Positions 25,101-35,753 of a stretch of 64,000 nucleotides of DNA are shown in pieces (the first letter of the stretch is position 1; each line of letters opens with the position of its first letter). The stretch lies in assembly GCF_048771995.1 (NCBI RefSeq), contig NC_133033.1, positions 2,232,501 to 2,296,500 on the forward strand, in the 5' to 3' direction. The position numbers were made by a program, and so were the translations under genes. The notes under the pieces were generated by a model, which was given only the letters and a program-made list of their open reading frames with translations, was not told the DNA's origin and searched no databases. Source of the DNA: Taeniopygia guttata. Lineage: Eukaryota; Chordata; Aves; Passeriformes; Estrildidae.

Positions 25101-28100
25101 TTACTCCGTGGGGTAAATGACAAATGGCTGGACTTGGGGAGATGTGATGAATTAATAAGGTGCTCATTTTACTATTTTAATCACGCTATTTCCCACTGCT
25201 TCAATATTAACTTCCTAAGTCTGAGAGAAAAAAATACTGAGGAGACATAACACATTCAAACACTAACCTTGGAATCCTGCAAAGTAATAGGATTGCTTGG
25301 GTTTGCCACCAATAATGCCAACACAGTACTCCAGGCTTAAAATTCCCTAAAACAGGAACAAGGAGTCATTAAGATTAACCAAAGCATTAAACTGAAATAA
25401 AATATTTGCTCTTTGCTCTTTTAGACAAATAATTTTGGGTTTTTTTTAACGATTGACTCCTTGATTCCCTGGGGCTTGGCTAAAGTGAAACCACACCAGC
25501 AGATATTCCAGAGAAAGTCCTTCCTTCCTATGAGATACTCACACATGTTTTTGAGGAGGAGACAAAATATCAATTCCTTAGTCCAAATATCCCAAAGTAT
25601 TGAGATTTCCAGCTTTCACACACATTTACATCCTGTGCCCTCTCTTCTTTTTGCACTCAAATGGCCAAGCCTGGCCAGAGCATCAACTTTTCCATCCTGG
25701 GCAGAAATGCCAGCTGAAGTTAAGAGCAATTTATTACAAGGTCCAGCTCCAAAAACAGCTGCCCCACATCCAGGGAGGAGAGAGAAACACACAACAGACA
25801 GGCCCCATAAATCTCCCTGGAGATGGCCTGGGAGGACAGAGGAACCAGAACCTTCTGAAGGCAGAACTTTTGGGAAGGGACATTACTCAGTGTAAGCAGG
25901 GAGCTTTTCTCTCAACAAAAAGATTGATATTGTCAGACTACTAATACCAAGGCTTCTCAAGGTAAAATCTTCCCTGCTTAGACAAGGTTAAAGTCACTTA
26001 AAAACCTTCCCCAAGATGCTACAGAGTCAAATCCAGCATGGTTCACACAGGTCAGGGAAGTGATGCTTATTTAAAATGCGAACAAGAAGGTTTCCTTAGA
26101 ACACATTTTTAAAATATAAATGAGAAGGTTTCCTTAGCAAATTCTTTGAGCATCACAGACCATTCAGGCAGATCAGAGGCAAAGGCTCCAAGAGCCAAGG
26201 AGGGCAGAACAGAGAGGGAGCAAAGCTGCTCAGAGTAATGGATAACTGTTTAATCTATGGCAAGCTTCTTGTAAAAGTGAATTATAAAAAATTTATCAAT
26301 TTTCACCCATAAATATAAAATCCTTTGTAGAAATTACCTCTTGTGCTACATTCTAAAATCTGCATTTTTAACTTAAAGCCAGACTCCAAGAAATGTGGTC
26401 ACTTCTTGGGAACAGTCAGGGCAGACACTGGAGTGACTGATTCAGGCAATTGAGAGCCCTCTTATCTCAGCCTCCATCAGGCTGCAACAGCCTTGGCAAG
26501 GAAGCAGCAGGAATCATTCACTGGAGCCAGCTGAAAACTAAAACTTTCCAAAACCAACTGTCTGAAAACACAAGGAAAATAATCAAGGAAGAATTTAATA
26601 ACAATTTAAGTTCATAACTTAAAGGCCTTCACCAGTCTGTCCTCCCGTGCCAGTAAAAATCAAAATGTTTTCCTGAAATGTTACAGTGAAGAGACAGCCA
26701 CAAAATAAATCATGGTATAGACTCTCAGCATTTGTCTGTGCTCCTGCACTGGGGTAAATGAAAAATGAACCCAAAATTTAAAGACAGATAAAGAGGAGCA
26801 TGGAAAATAAAATAAAAGCAGCAGGGCTAAGAGAACAAGGAGGAGCAAGAGGCAAGATTCCAATACATCCTCAGGTACCTGCAGAACCTCTGCTGACAAA
26901 ACCACAGCACAGACCTTCCCCCCTCTGCCTTCTTGAGCTTTTCTTTTTTGCAGCTCATTTTTACTGTGGTAACTGCTTGCTACTCTTGCATTACCATCCT
27001 AAGAAAGATTCATCACAGGGAAAAAACAACTAAAGTAGTGAATAAAAATATAAAATTATTCCATGGGAACAAAGAGACAAAAGAAAATCGGAAGAACAGA
27101 CAGGCATCAACTTCAAACCATTTGAACAATTTTCTTATTTAAGAAAATAAGAAACAAGAGTAAGGAATGGAGTGTATTTATATTTTAAAATGCTGCCTGA
27201 TCCTTGGTTACATATGCTATTAAGAGTCCTGCTAGATTAAATTACCATTTGTAATTTGAGGCACTGCATTAATGTCTTTTCAGGTGGCTGCTGAAGGAGC
27301 AGGACAGTTATCACTGCTTTACCAAGGGACATCATGTGCTCTGCAATTATGTCTGATCTTGTAATAGGGAAATTTCAAACCTGTAAAGTCAAACTTTACA
27401 ACCTTCAACTGTAAAATCTCCACCACATATTTAATGGGGAGAATCACCCTCGTGAAGTTGTTTTTCATATCCCCTTGTGCTGCTCTTTGAAAAATGATTG
27501 AACTCTCATTTCATACCTTTACAAACTCCAGGTAGTCTGTGTTTGTTCTCTCCCCACCGAGTCTCACAGGAACCAGGATAATGACAGCTTTTGTGCCTGC
27601 TTTTCCAGAATCCACCAAGGAGCACTGCCTGTCAATGACATCCGAGCTGTAGACTGAGACACACAGAAATGTTAACATTTCAAACTGAACCCCCAGGTTT
27701 TACACACACACCCCCAGCGTGGCACCACAGTGGGACAAACTACACTGCAGCCCTTCAAAGCCTGCTGTCCTCCCAAAACACAGCCCTGGTCACTGAGAAT
27801 TTTACACTTTCTGTGCTGACCCCCAAGAGAACACTGCATTTGACCTGAGGCCGTAAGGAAAGCTTCCAAAATTAAATGACAGAACAGAGATTATTATGGG
27901 TGTGGAGTTTAAATAGAAATGTGTAATCACATGGTGAAAAACTTAAAGTTCTAGAATATAATAATATATATATATAGCAAGATAGAGGTTTTAGAACAGT
28001 AACTAGTCCTTCTTCACCTTCTTTTCCATCAGTTTAAGTAATATTGTGTAATTAGATAAAGTCCACATTACAAGCCATGGGTAGTTAGTTATTAAGTTTA

Positions 28101-31100
28101 AAGTAAAAATAATTTAAGTTTAATTTCTTAATCATTTTAAAGTTTATCCTTAAAAAAACTTCTAAAAAGAGAGATAAAACTCCATTTTTAAATGTTAAAG
28201 TACTATAGAATTCACAATTTATAAGACTGTAATAGAAGTAAGAACTAATAATCATCTAAATCCAACCAAAAAATACCATCCCACACATTTAATGCCAACT
28301 TTAACAAAGAAAAAAAATAAAACTCAGCACCCAGGTGACTCAGAACCAGTCCAGAGCCTCCTCATTCCCAGCAGTATTTTGTGGAATGGGAATTGCTGCT
28401 GCTGCTGAGTTGCAATGCCAAGGAAATGCAGAAGAGGTAGGTTAGGAGACAGCCAATAAATATTTATTGCTGCATATAAACTTCTAAAAGGAATAATTAA
28501 AACCTGAAAGCTTCCAACTAACAGAAACATCTACATGTAAAAGGAGAAGAGGCAATATTTGATTTGCTGATTTGGAATTCCACAGTAAAATACCAAATGA
28601 ACAATCTGCACATACCAAGAGCCCCTTTGCCTACATAATCTCAATTTTGTGGATCCACCTCCAAGGGACTTTTTTTCCCTTTAAAGCTCTATTGTTAAGT
28701 GCTAACTGAAAAGCATAAAAAGCATTTAAAATGTTTGCAAAAAATCTACAAAATCACAGTTACCTGTACAATCCTGAGCAACATAGACTGTTACTCCTTG
28801 CAGCTCAGGGTCTCTTGCTTCTTCAACAGCTTTTCTAAGTACAAACAGAAAGCTATGTAACTAACCATTAATTTAAAAAAATTAACAATAAACAAACAAA
28901 TTATTTTGTTTTTTTAGAAACAAGTTGATGTTGTTGGGTTTTTTTTGCTGGTTTTTATAGGGGTTATTTTGTTTAATTCAAGATACCTTCCCTTCCTGAT
29001 AAACACAGATGGTGGGGTGGGATTTTTTATTTGTTTTTAAACACTGGATACCAAGATCCAACCTGTAGCTTCCATGGGTGCCTTAGCACCACGTTTTTCC
29101 CAAGCCAAGAAGACAATGTCTGGCTATTTAGAAGAAACAATGAAACTCACAAAAAAAGGCCCCAAAACCTACAATAACTTACAATGAAATTAATATTTAT
29201 TACTTTATTTCTTTCTGTTTATAACCATTTTCTGTCATGTATATTGATGATAAAGGCTAAGTTTGCTGACAAAAATACTATTTTCAACTCATTAGATCTC
29301 TTTATTTGACCTCAGTTCATATAACAAGCTACACATTAGCACCTGGAAATAAAAAGTTTCACCAAAACTTTCAAAAAGATAATTACAATATTAGACTATC
29401 CTCAAAAGACTACGAGAAACAGACCTAAAAACTAAAAAGAAAATACATGTTGATAGTCAGAACCATGGTCATCTCTCAGGGACAACATTTGCAAAGAAAG
29501 ATTTTGAACATTTGTTCAAAATCCAGGATTTACCTTTGGGGTCAAACACACACCTGCATTAAATGGTCACTATCCCTTTATTCCCCACTATATTTTAAGG
29601 AATGGTTTAATGCAGTCATTTCCAAGTTATCAGGGAGCTGTACATATCCAGGAAAGGAAACCTCTGCAGGGCTGGAAAACACCCCTGGGGTTTTGGTGAG
29701 TGTAACTCCGCACCAAACCCCCCTGCTCCCATGAGGGAGACAAATAATTTAATAGATAATTTATTAAAGCAAGATAAAAATGGTGGCTGCTTCCACCATG
29801 ATAAAAAAGTAGAATATAACACATTAAAAATGCTAAACTCCTGCATCCCTGTTTGCATCTGCATGGATGCACACCCGATTACTTCAGTACAGCTGCACCT
29901 GAGATTAACATAACATTTACACTAAATATCAAATTCTTCAATTTATAGATAAAAATATATAAACGCATGAACTTTGCCTTCTGCTGCTTAAATGATTTAT
30001 TAGTGATTCGGTTTATAGGTAAACTGGATTCCACCAAAAAGATAAACATATAGGACTACAAAAAAACCCAAAACATTCAAAGAATTGGATATCAAGGCTC
30101 ACGGTATGGAGAAATTTGACTTTCGACTTTTTTTTTTTAACCATGCTGAATGTCACAGACCCTTTACTTTTACTGGGATATAATTATAATATTAATAGTC
30201 CCATACATTTACAGTTTCACAAGAATTTGATGTGTGCAAAGAAATGCTGAAAACATCAATTTTAGCTCTGACATTTCATTACACTATCAGTACATTACAG
30301 CCCCCAGGTTACAGCATAAAAAAAAAATCTCTAATGTTATGCATGTTCCAAGGTTGAAAGAGTGGTTAGTTTTTAGAACATTTCACTAAATGCAGCTCTA
30401 CTTAAAAGGGTTTGGGAGAAATACTCGGGATTCTACAAGAAAACAGGAATGTGGTGTTTTTTTCCTGAAGTAACAGTGACAAAAGCTCAGCATTCAGTTC
30501 CTGCACCCGCTGCTATTCCCCTTCCTGCCCATGAAAAAGCTCTGAAACTGCTCCTGATATGGGTGTTTTACAAAGCCAATAATGAACAGTTTGCTGCTCA
30601 GTTAGGCTGAAGCAATCTCAGGACACTCAGAAATGCCTCTCTGTGATTTCCAAAGGAAAGGAACAGAGAACTGAGGGCGTTTTACCTCAAAATGTGTGCG
30701 ACCACGGCGGGCCCGTACCAATCCCCCGCCATCTTCCCGGACTTCTTCCCGTACTCTATCAGCTGGTGCAGCCCAAAGGCTGCCAGAGGGGAGTCACCAA
30801 ACCAGGAGATGATTTTCCTGTGATAAACTTCATTCCTCTTCTCGGTGCCATCCCAGTCCCTCCTGGCGGGGGGCCGGGCCAGCACCTTGGGGTCCCTCTC
30901 GGCCGTCAGCGACGCCTCCAAGGAGGCCGTGAGCTTCCTGACGGTGCTGCTGGTCCAGGACTCCCAGTCACAGCTCTCCATGTCCAGGGCTTCTGGCCAC
31001 ACCCAGGCTGCAGCAGGGAAAGGGAAATCCCACTTTAACATGCCTTTTGTGGCAGAAAAGCAAAGTGCTTTTATAGATATTTATATAAAGATATTTATAC

Positions 31101-34100
31101 TATAATTTTATAATTGATGTTGAGCTGCAACTGGCACAATAAAGTTTCAGCTCTCCCAAGTGTTCTGCAAGGAGCTCTTGTAGTAGTGTAGGTCTGTATG
31201 CCAACTGAACTCCTTAAATTTAGGAGAGGACTTCCGAGTCAAAACATGAGTGTACATGTAAAACATAAGGCTTAAGGAGAGAAGTTCTGGCTTGTTGAGC
31301 TCTGTTTCAAGCTGTGCCAGCTTACCATGTCATGTATTCTTTTTTCAGAAAGCAGTCCTCCATTATATTACAAATAAACCTTACCTTGTTGCTGCAGTGG
31401 GTATATTTTTTATTTGCCCCAGAATCCTTATTTCATAATTAATCAATGTTAATTATTTGCCAGTTTATTATTTGCCTTTGTCCCCCACGCTAATTAAGGC
31501 CATAATGTGTGTTTTCTATGTCGCTGTTAACAGGTGAACAAAGAATTCTAGAAGAGCAGGATGTGCTTTGATTTTTTGTGACCATTCCAGTCATCTGAAT
31601 AAACAAGATATACCTGATTACACATTAGAACTCTCTTATATATTAAATACATGAATGTTGCTTCAATACTATCCAAAAACCTTTTATCTGCATCAAACAA
31701 GAAGTTTCAAAAGCTCTTAGTTGTTCTTATTTTTCAATTATTATAAAACCAGGCAGACCTGAGGAATTATTGATGTAAAAGCAAACATTTCTTCCTGGCA
31801 AAATGGCAAAGGAAATCAGCAGAAAAAGGAGAGCAGGAGAGCAGAAAGGAGAGCAGAAAGGAGATCAAGCAGGCAGGCAGGCAGGATTTTTTTATTCACC
31901 AAATTCATTAATTCTTTTAGATTACAAGGAAAACTTGTTTAAATATCATTCAGTGTCTTCAGTCTGCTTTTCCAGCTGAAGGTTTCCCTATGGATGATGC
32001 ATCTCACACAGCATTCCTCCTACAGAATGGGGTTCAGCAGGCCCAGGGAAGGGGCCTGGAATTCTCCCACAATTCCAGCAAATACTTCCAACACAGAGCC
32101 AGCTCAGTGAAACATCCTCACAGGCCCTGCTGCTCTGGGCTCTCAGCTTCACACTCCAGTCAGTGTCTCAAGCACGGGCATTTCAAAGTAAAACTTCAAA
32201 TTTAAAACCAAAACTCATTCACAACAACATTCAGCAATATCTGGAACCTTCCACATGGCAGTGGAAGTGTAAATATCGCAGCTAGAAACTTCAGGCAAGT
32301 TTTGCTTCCTAACAGAAACAACACCATTAAACAAGAACGAAAACATCTCTGGGAAAAGAGTAAACAGCCATGAAAAACTTCCTGTAAACACCTAAATATG
32401 TTTCCAAAGGTGCCCAGACCTCATAAAAAGCTTTTCAAAAGATAATTCACCAGCTGTCAGAAGACCAAGTGAGGAGCAAAGCAGCCCAGAAAGACCATCC
32501 CTACCCCATCATTCTGTGGATTTGGATTGCCACAGGAACAAGAGCACTCTGGAATCACCCCATCATCTTCCAAATTAGGATACAAGGGGGACATGCAAGG
32601 AATTCTTTGGAACCATGGATTTTAAAGATATAAACCAGAGGCTTTTTTGTTTGGGGTTACTTCCAAATGAGCCATTACACGCTCCTGCTTCTGGGCAGGT
32701 CTTGAATTTCTTCTAAATATATGTATAAGAAGAGTGATATTTAAGGGATTAGTGTTCTCAGCACGGGTATTTACACACTTTTTGATATGTGCAGTCAGTT
32801 GAAAGATATAATGAATGTTTTATGAGTTAAATATCTATAGGCACAGGCACATTCACCGAGCCAATCCCAGAGCTCAGTCCTGGCGCTGCTGAGAACAGAG
32901 ACTTTGTGGTGCAGCTGGGCTGGGACCTTGCTCCCAGCTTACATCAGAGCTGCACAGCAAGGGCAAAGTGTGATCACAACAGGCTTTCAGAAGGATCTTG
33001 TGCTGAAGTGTTCCTGAGATCCCACAAATGGCTGAGAGAACAATGCTCTGTGTTCTCAACCCCGCCCCGGGCGGCTTCAGGGCCCTGCCTTGGCTCGTTC
33101 TGCAGCAAGCAATGGATGATTGTTATGAAAGGGACTGGGAATGGGATGGAAAGAAAAGATGTTTAACTCTGACAACCTAAAATACCTCTCTGCAGGACAT
33201 GGCTCAGCCTGGAAGAATGAGGAGGACATGGACACTCAGCCCATGACAGCAGAAAGTGTCCCACGGCTCCTAAAGCTTCAGCTGGCTGTGACTGAGGGAG
33301 GACTTTGAGACAGACAATGGTAAGGAAAAAAGGGAAGTTCCTCTCTAAGTACACGGGGGGAAGGGAAGGAATGACACAGTGAACATTTCCACAGAGAATG
33401 ATGTATTGAAGTTAGATTAGAATCCTTCTAGGAACTCAATATATTAACACCAGAAGAAATTCAATAATGGAAACTTTAGAACTGATGAAAGAACATCACT
33501 TCTGCAATAGCCCACAGCTATGGGCTGGGGAACTCACTCCTACCTTGTTTCTTGAACTCCTGGAGTTCAAGAAACAATCAAATTTCCAGAGAACTGGGCA
33601 TGTACATGGGTAAGAATACCCAGACAGAGAGATCATACTTTTGTGATGTATTAACTCACACTTGCATATTGGGAACTCAGAAAACACAGAAGTTTGCTTT
33701 GGCACACTCTGGTTCTCAGAAATGGAAGGGCAGGACAGCCCAGTCCCTGTGCAATGGGACACAATTCCAACAGGAATGAGGAGAACACAACCAAAACCAG
33801 CTGGCCCTGGTCATTTTGGTCTCTACAGAATGCCTGTGCTTATGCAAACACAGATCTTCTCTCCTAACTCACCTCTCCCAAGGAAATGAAGCATCAGACC
33901 CTGAGCCAGCAGCATCTGCCCCGTTCTGAGCGTGCAGCCCCAGCCACAGTCTGTGGTTAAAGCAGAGCCCTTGATCTGAGGGAATTCCTCTCTGTAGGTC
34001 AGCCAGATCCTAGAAATGAAATCTTTGCGGAACTCCTCGACGTTCCCTGAAATCTCAGTGCTGATTTTATCAAAATTGGACCCATCTGTAGAGAGCTCCC

Positions 34101-35698
34101 CAGATTCTGCAAGACAAAGCACAGTTTAAGCTCTAATTAATTTGTTATGGCACTTCTATTATTAAAGAGCAAGTCACAAATATCAAATTTAGTAGAAAAA
34201 CAAATGAACAAAAATTCACAATTGCCTCAAGCACAACAAAGGAAAACTGGAAGGCAAACATAACAGAAATGTGCCAGATTAAAAAAATAAATAAATAAAG
34301 GAAAAATCAAAAGAAGCATGCAGCCACCACTGTGCCAGTGGAATCACTGACCTGCAAGGAAGTGCTTAATTCACCCAACTGTGAATGGTCAAATAAAGAG
34401 AGAGACTTAAAAACTGCCCACTGGAAAGTGATAACAAAGGTGTTGGTGTAGTGACCCATCAGGAGTTTTTAGAAAGAAAATTTCCAGCTGATGGTACATG
34501 AAGTGCAAATTACAGCACAAATTTTTTAAAAAAGCACAAGGTTTTGGTGTAAAATCTGAATAAAGCAGGTTAGGATGGGCTGCATTAGAGGTTGACATTT
34601 AAATGAGTATTTTCTAAGCTCTTCATATTTACATTTTGGATTTGGTAGTTGTTAAATCCAGTCTTTCCAGAAGATTAAAAATACCTTATTCCTGCTGAGG
34701 AAGACTGAAATGAGTGAAGAGCTCTGTACTCACCCTCAGTTTTGAAGTGGTAACATTTTCCCAGCAGAAAAACTGGAGAGTTCCTACTGAAGTAAGTTTT
34801 TGTTTTCAACACCCAGCCTAGAACAGATGCAAAACAAATACAGATTTTCTACTGAACTTTCCGAAAGGAAATGCTAACAGCATCTGGTTAAGCCAAAGGC
34901 AACCCTTGAAAGGGGAATAAAAACAGAAAAAGCATTGATGTTGGGTTTTGGTCTCATAAAAAATCCCATAAAAGGTGCAATGGCTACTATACCCTTTCAA
35001 CCATGTGACAGCCTTAAAGAAAGCAGGAAATAAAAAGTATCTTTTCATCTTGTCAGACATCTCCAAAACTCAGTAATGAGTAATTAAGTTTATCAAAAAA
35101 TCTGGTGGCAAATCTGAGCAACTTCAGTCCTAAAGGGAAAGCAGAAAAATCAAGGACAGATTAGTAAAGGGCACACTTGAAAATCTGGTTGCTCATAAAA
35201 TAATTACTGATGTTCAGCTGTGGAAAAATGTTACTCAAGGGTAGATTCTTCAGTGGAGTTTGTATCTCACACACTGTCCTATTTTTTTCCATAAAAGTAC
35301 ATTTAGAAACAAAATAAATATTTGTGCAGATGATTCCATATTACCCCTGTTCAAAAGCCTATGCAAATATGGAGTAATTTACAGAATATATTTACTGTTT
35401 CTAAAATAAGTAATTTAAAATGAAATTATGCAAGATTTATTTGAAAAAATGAAAAGCCAAGGTAGTTTTTTAGTGGGGCTAATTTATAACCTCAAAGAAA
35501 GAATTGTTCCAAGGGCCATATTGCATCTGTGGTATTAATTAGTTATGATTCCATTCATGTCAACAAGAAACACTCCATTCCTTTTAATGAGGACAGATCT
35601 CACCACACTCTGCTCCACTTACTGTACTTCATGTTGTGCCATGCAGACATAAACTTTGATTTGATCTTTTCTACTTCATCTGTCCCCGTGGCCTCCAT
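19008..35698 (-). CDS. ATG4C: ATG4C, cysteine protease of autophagy (complete, ten coding exons)
   Basis: Autophagy-related cysteine endopeptidase of family C54. In the cytosol such enzymes trim the C-terminus of Atg8 proteins (LC3/GABARAP) to expose the glycine needed for lipidation, and also delipidate them. Ten exons joined by GT-AG splice sites in consistent phase give 1,371 nt, or 456 residues plus stop; as I recall it, the human protein has 458. Key residues are present: nucleophile Cys111 in the GWGC motif, and Asp342 and His344 in the DPH motif. The C-terminus ends EEFVLL, which resembles the LC3-interacting tail of ATG4B. Exons, 5' to 3': 35698-35623, 34817-34734, 34106-33873, 31007-30686, 28834-28764, 27653-27517, 25346-25268, 24603-24527, 21694-21575, 19178-19008. 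No frameshift or premature stop is seen. ATG4D and ATG4A/B are less likely because the N-terminus and linker match ATG4C. Identity is based on remembered family sequences. Confidence 0.97.
21255..21530. promoter_or_regulatory. intragenic GC-rich island
   Basis: Runs of C and G with about a dozen CpGs stand out from AT-rich intron DNA. It begins about 45 bp beyond exon 9 in the direction of ATG4C transcription. ORFs are open on both strands, as expected from GC-rich DNA. It could be an internal promoter or regulatory site, or a GC-biased patch without function. Confidence 0.35.
21370..21383 (-). promoter_or_regulatory. CTCF-like motif
   Basis: The minus strand reads CCACGAGGTGGCAC, which fits the CCASYAGRKGGCRS core at 13 of 14 positions. 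It is in the intragenic GC-rich island. Confidence 0.35.
21575..21694 (-). CDS. ATG4C: ATG4C coding exon 9
   Basis: Encodes residues 361-400, beginning [19 protein letters not shown] and ending [15 protein letters not shown] is a conserved ATG4 signature. It is exactly 40 codons with phase-0 junctions. Acceptor TTGCAG, donor GTAGGT. A GC-rich island lies just downstream in the following intron. Confidence 0.96.
21695..24526 (-). other. ATG4C intron between coding exons 8 and 9
   Basis: Intron of about 2.8 kb with GT-AG ends. A short (AAAT)n run lies near 24,155-24,176. No exon or recognised mobile element. Confidence 0.8.
24527..24603 (-). CDS. ATG4C: ATG4C coding exon 8 with the catalytic Asp-His
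   Basis: Encodes residues 335-360: [13 protein letters not shown] followed by [13 protein letters not shown]. Asp342 and His344 of the DPH motif complete the catalytic triad. Acceptor TTGCAG, donor GTACTA. Confidence 0.95.
24604..27516 (-). other. ATG4C introns flanking coding exon 7
   Basis: Two AT-rich introns (24604-25267 and 25347-27516). A 15-bp word, AGAAGGTTTCCTTAG, occurs twice in direct orientation near 26,086 and 26,122. Nothing else is recognised. Confidence 0.75.
25268..25346 (-). CDS. ATG4C: ATG4C coding exon 7
   Basis: Encodes residues 309-334 and one base of 335: [18 protein letters not shown] then SYYFAGFQ. The GGKP motif is shared by all ATG4 proteases. Acceptor TTTTAG, donor GTTAGT. 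Confidence 0.95.
27517..27653 (-). CDS. ATG4C: ATG4C coding exon 6
   Basis: Encodes residues 263-308. It starts with a variable stretch ([16 protein letters not shown]) and ends in the conserved [15 protein letters not shown] and DYLEFVK. This is the core strand region of the C54 fold before the Asp-His motif. Acceptor CTCAG, donor GTATGA. Confidence 0.95.
27654..30685 (-). other. ATG4C introns flanking coding exon 5
   Basis: Introns 27654-28763 and 28835-30685. The first contains an unusually AT-rich block (about 27,896-28,320), with a short TA run, that looks like an inserted repeat. The second has poly-T and poly-A tracts only. Confidence 0.7.
28764..28834 (-). CDS. ATG4C: ATG4C coding exon 5
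   Basis: Encodes residues 239-262 with one base of 263, reading [20 protein letters not shown] and then DCT. It is 71 nt long and missing from simple ORF searches, but the acceptor CTTAG and donor GTAACT join it in phase to both neighbours. Confidence 0.95.
30686..31007 (-). CDS. ATG4C: ATG4C coding exon 4 (GC-rich, variable linker)
   Basis: Encodes residues 132-238 plus two bases of 239. It starts AWVWPEALD and ends [14 protein letters not shown]. The well-conserved stretch [18 protein letters not shown] identifies ATG4C. Between about residues 165 and 185 lies a diverged linker rich in Pro and Arg. The exon is clearly richer in GC and CpG than its AT-rich introns. Acceptor CTGCAG, donor GTAAAA. 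Confidence 0.96.
31008..33872 (-). other. ATG4C intron between coding exons 3 and 4
   Basis: Intron of about 2.9 kb. It contains a short (CAGG)n run near 31,870 and a 33-bp palindrome at 33,545-33,577. No exon is supported. Confidence 0.8.
33545..33577. repeat. near-perfect 33-bp palindrome
   Basis: TTGTTTCTTGAACTCC is followed by a single T and then its exact reverse complement. The 16-bp arms have no mismatch. Confidence 0.95.
33873..34106 (-). CDS. ATG4C: ATG4C coding exon 3 with the catalytic cysteine
   Basis: Encodes residues 54-131 and one base of 132. It contains [20 protein letters not shown] and [16 protein letters not shown]. Cys111, the second cysteine of that motif, is the expected nucleophile by analogy with Cys74 of ATG4B. 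The first 20 residues (to about Ser73) are poorly conserved. Acceptor TTGCAG, donor GTGAGT. Confidence 0.97.
34107..35622 (-). other. ATG4C introns flanking coding exon 2
   Basis: Introns 34107-34733 and 34818-35622, AT-rich, with a short (AAAT)n run near 34,285. No other feature is recognised. Confidence 0.75.
34734..34817 (-). CDS. ATG4C: ATG4C coding exon 2
   Basis: Encodes residues 26-53 and one base of residue 54, including [14 protein letters not shown] and the GKCYHFK segment typical of the ATG4C/ATG4D N-terminal region. The acceptor is TTCTAG and the donor GTGAGT. It is 84 nt long and was too short to stand out as an ORF; it was found from the expected protein sequence and is confirmed by phase. 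Confidence 0.94.
35623..35698 (-). CDS. ATG4C: ATG4C coding exon 1 (start codon)
   Basis: Encodes residues 1-25 and the first base of Ser26, beginning [13 protein letters not shown]. The ATG has A at -3 and G at +4, a good initiation context, and the N-terminus aligns with human ATG4C from its first residue. The donor after the partial serine codon reads GTAAGT. The 5' part of this exon is untranslated and extends to about 35753, where three CAG triplets in a row offer alternative acceptors. The human protein has DEVD where this one has DEVE. Confidence 0.95.
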
Positions 35699-35723
35699 AT
35701 TCAAATTCCAGAGAAAAAGCCAT
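35676..35723 (-). CDS. upstream ORF overlapping the ATG4C start
   Basis: An ATG 25 nt upstream of the ATG4C start codon, in the same exon, has G at -3 and +4 and opens a 15-codon ORF ([15 protein letters not shown]). It ends with TGA 20 nt beyond the ATG4C ATG, in the +1 frame. It is probably regulatory, if it is translated at all. Confidence 0.4.
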   Translation of the reverse strand: MAFSLEFEYGGHGDR

Positions 35724-35753
35724 CGCTGTCTTGTGAGGCTTTCAGTTCTGCTG

